This document shows positions 61,765-64,000 of a stretch of DNA of 64,000 bases, in pieces (positions within the stretch are counted from its first letter, which is position 1; every line of letters starts with the position of its first letter). The DNA comes from CAZCTC01 sp964501335 (GTDB lineage: Bacteria; Chloroflexota; Anaerolineae; B4-G1; SLSP01), in the NCBI GenBank assembly GCA_964501335.1, contig CAZCTC010000012.1:62001-126000 (forward strand). Direction: 5' to 3'. Made by a program: the position numbers and the translations under genes. Below the pieces are notes generated by a model. It did no database searches. It was given only the letters and a program-made list of their open reading frames with translations, and was not told the origin of the DNA.

Positions 61765-62622
61765 ATGCAACTCGTACAATCCCGCACCCGCAATACGGTA
61801 GCGACAGTTTCTTATCATGCTCTGGCTCTGGGGCTCAGTTTCTTCATGCTCTATCCGATTCTGTGGCTTTTTGCCAGTTCGTTTAAGAGCAGCGATGAGA
61901 TCTGGACCAATATCAATTCATTGATTCCGTCATCTTTACATTTTGAGAACTACATCAACGGCTGGTCCGGCTTTGGCGGCATTACCTTCACGACCTTCTA
62001 TTCCAATTCGTTCTTTTATGCCGTTACGGCTACGATCCTGACGGTCTGTTCATCGGCTCTGATCGCTTACGGCTTCTCGCGCATTAACTTCAAGGGGCGT
62101 TCGATTTGGTTTGCCATCCTGATGATGACGCTGATGCTGCCCAATCAAGTGCTGATCATCCCGCAATACATTATCTTCAACAAGCTCGGCTGGATCAACT
62201 CTTTCCTGCCATTGATTGCGCCGGCGATCGGCGGCAATGTCTTCTTTGTTTTTATGATTATGCAGTTCATCCGCGGCATTCCGCTGGACCTGGATGAAGC
62301 AGCGCAGATCGACGGCTGCGATCGGGCTCAGATTTTCTTTCGGATCATTCTGCCCAACATCGTGCCGGCGTTGGTCACCGCAGGGATCTTTTGTTTCTAC
62401 TGGACCTGGGAAGACTTTATGATGCCGTTGATCTATCTGGGCAAGCCGGCCTTGTTCACCGTCTCTGTGGCGCTGCGCTCTTTTGCCGATCCGGCCAGCG
62501 CGACGGACTGGGGCGCGATCTTCGCCATGCTGGCGCTCTCGATCGTGCCGGTCTTTGCGATCTTCGTCTTCTTCCAGCGCTATCTGGTGGAAGGGATTGC
62601 CACGACCGGGTTGAAGGGGTAG
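61765..62622 (+). CDS. ABC sugar permease, MalG/UgpE type
   Basis: A 285-residue permease with six TM helices. The EAA loop is EAAQIDGCDRAQIFFRIILP, and the N-terminal LYPILWLFASSFKSSDEI is typical. It starts 4 bp after the first permease gene. The two genes and the binding-protein gene form one operon. Confidence 0.92.
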   Translation: MQLVQSRTRNTVATVSYHALALGLSFFMLYPILWLFASSFKSSDEIWTNINSLIPSSLHFENYINGWSGFGGITFTTFYSNSFFYAVTATILTVCSSALIAYGFSRINFKGRSIWFAILMMTLMLPNQVLIIPQYIIFNKLGWINSFLPLIAPAIGGNVFFVFMIMQFIRGIPLDLDEAAQIDGCDRAQIFFRIILPNIVPALVTAGIFCFYWTWEDFMMPLIYLGKPALFTVSVALRSFADPASATDWGAIFAMLALSIVPVFAIFVFFQRYLVEGIATTGLKG

Positions 62623-62630
62623 ACGCTTTT

Positions 62631-63965
<1,335 letters not shown>

Positions 63966-63972
63966 AAATTCT

Positions 63973-64000
63973 CGACCTGTGCGGTCAGCATTTCAGCGTC
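63973..64000 (+). repeat. Left end of another dispersed repeat, cut by the window edge
   Basis: TCGACCTGTGCGGTCA begins at 63973, the conserved left end of the family; the remainder lies outside the window. Confidence 0.65.

Overview
The window looks like a stretch of a GC-rich bacterial chromosome, most likely Chloroflexota close to the Anaerolineae (inference). Supporting signs are lipoproteins with long Thr/Pro/Ala linkers, an archaeal-type methionine adenosyltransferase, GH94 phosphorylases, large multi-TM proteins with repeated beta-sandwich tails, MalT-like regulators and ABC sugar uptake genes. No tRNA, rRNA, CRISPR array, prophage or intact insertion sequence was recognised.

Layout. 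(1) 1-12 kb: the 3' end of a methionine adenosyltransferase gene, then a roughly 1-kb non-coding region with clustered DnaA-box-like sites and an AT-rich stretch (candidate oriC). Next come a LacI-type regulator with CelR-like operators, cellobiose phosphorylase and a second GH94 phosphorylase, two riboflavin genes (RibD C-domain reductase, ribA), recF and rsmG. (2) 12-22.8 kb: GH18 lipoprotein and lspA, a 0.4-kb AT-rich element with terminal inverted repeats, an EEP-fold protein lacking its usual Glu, a thioredoxin-VKOR fusion, malQ, a DMT exporter, miaB and an FAD oxidoreductase. (3) 22.9-37 kb: an ABC transporter divergent from a two-component system, an alpha/beta hydrolase, trmO, and a block of two big membrane proteins plus a MidA-like methyltransferase. 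(4) 37-48 kb: a DUF4157-like protein with a zincin motif (eCIS effector-like) and a tightly coupled partner gene, two more ABC export systems and a MalT-type regulator. (5) 48-64 kb: a single-chain LacI-sensor/kinase/REC/REC/AraC regulator, followed by a pectin/oligogalacturonide module: GH105, GH28, an IolB-type isomerase, KduD, KDPG aldolase, an ABC sugar importer (lipoprotein plus two permeases, no ATPase) and a Gfo/Idh/MocA oxidoreductase.

How the genes work together. The left part phosphorolyses cellobiose-type disaccharides in the cytoplasm under a LacI repressor. The right part imports pectin-derived oligosaccharides, cleaves them inside the cell and feeds the uronates to pyruvate and glyceraldehyde-3-phosphate. 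2-keto-3-deoxygluconate kinase is not in the window.

The strongest signal not explained by genes is a dispersed intergenic repeat present in about 20 copies. It has short inverted ends (GACCTGTGCGGTTA and its complement), a hairpin whose arms differ from copy to copy, and a conserved tail. A second class of long perfect palindromes sits at gene ends, inside operons and in two cases inside coding sequence.
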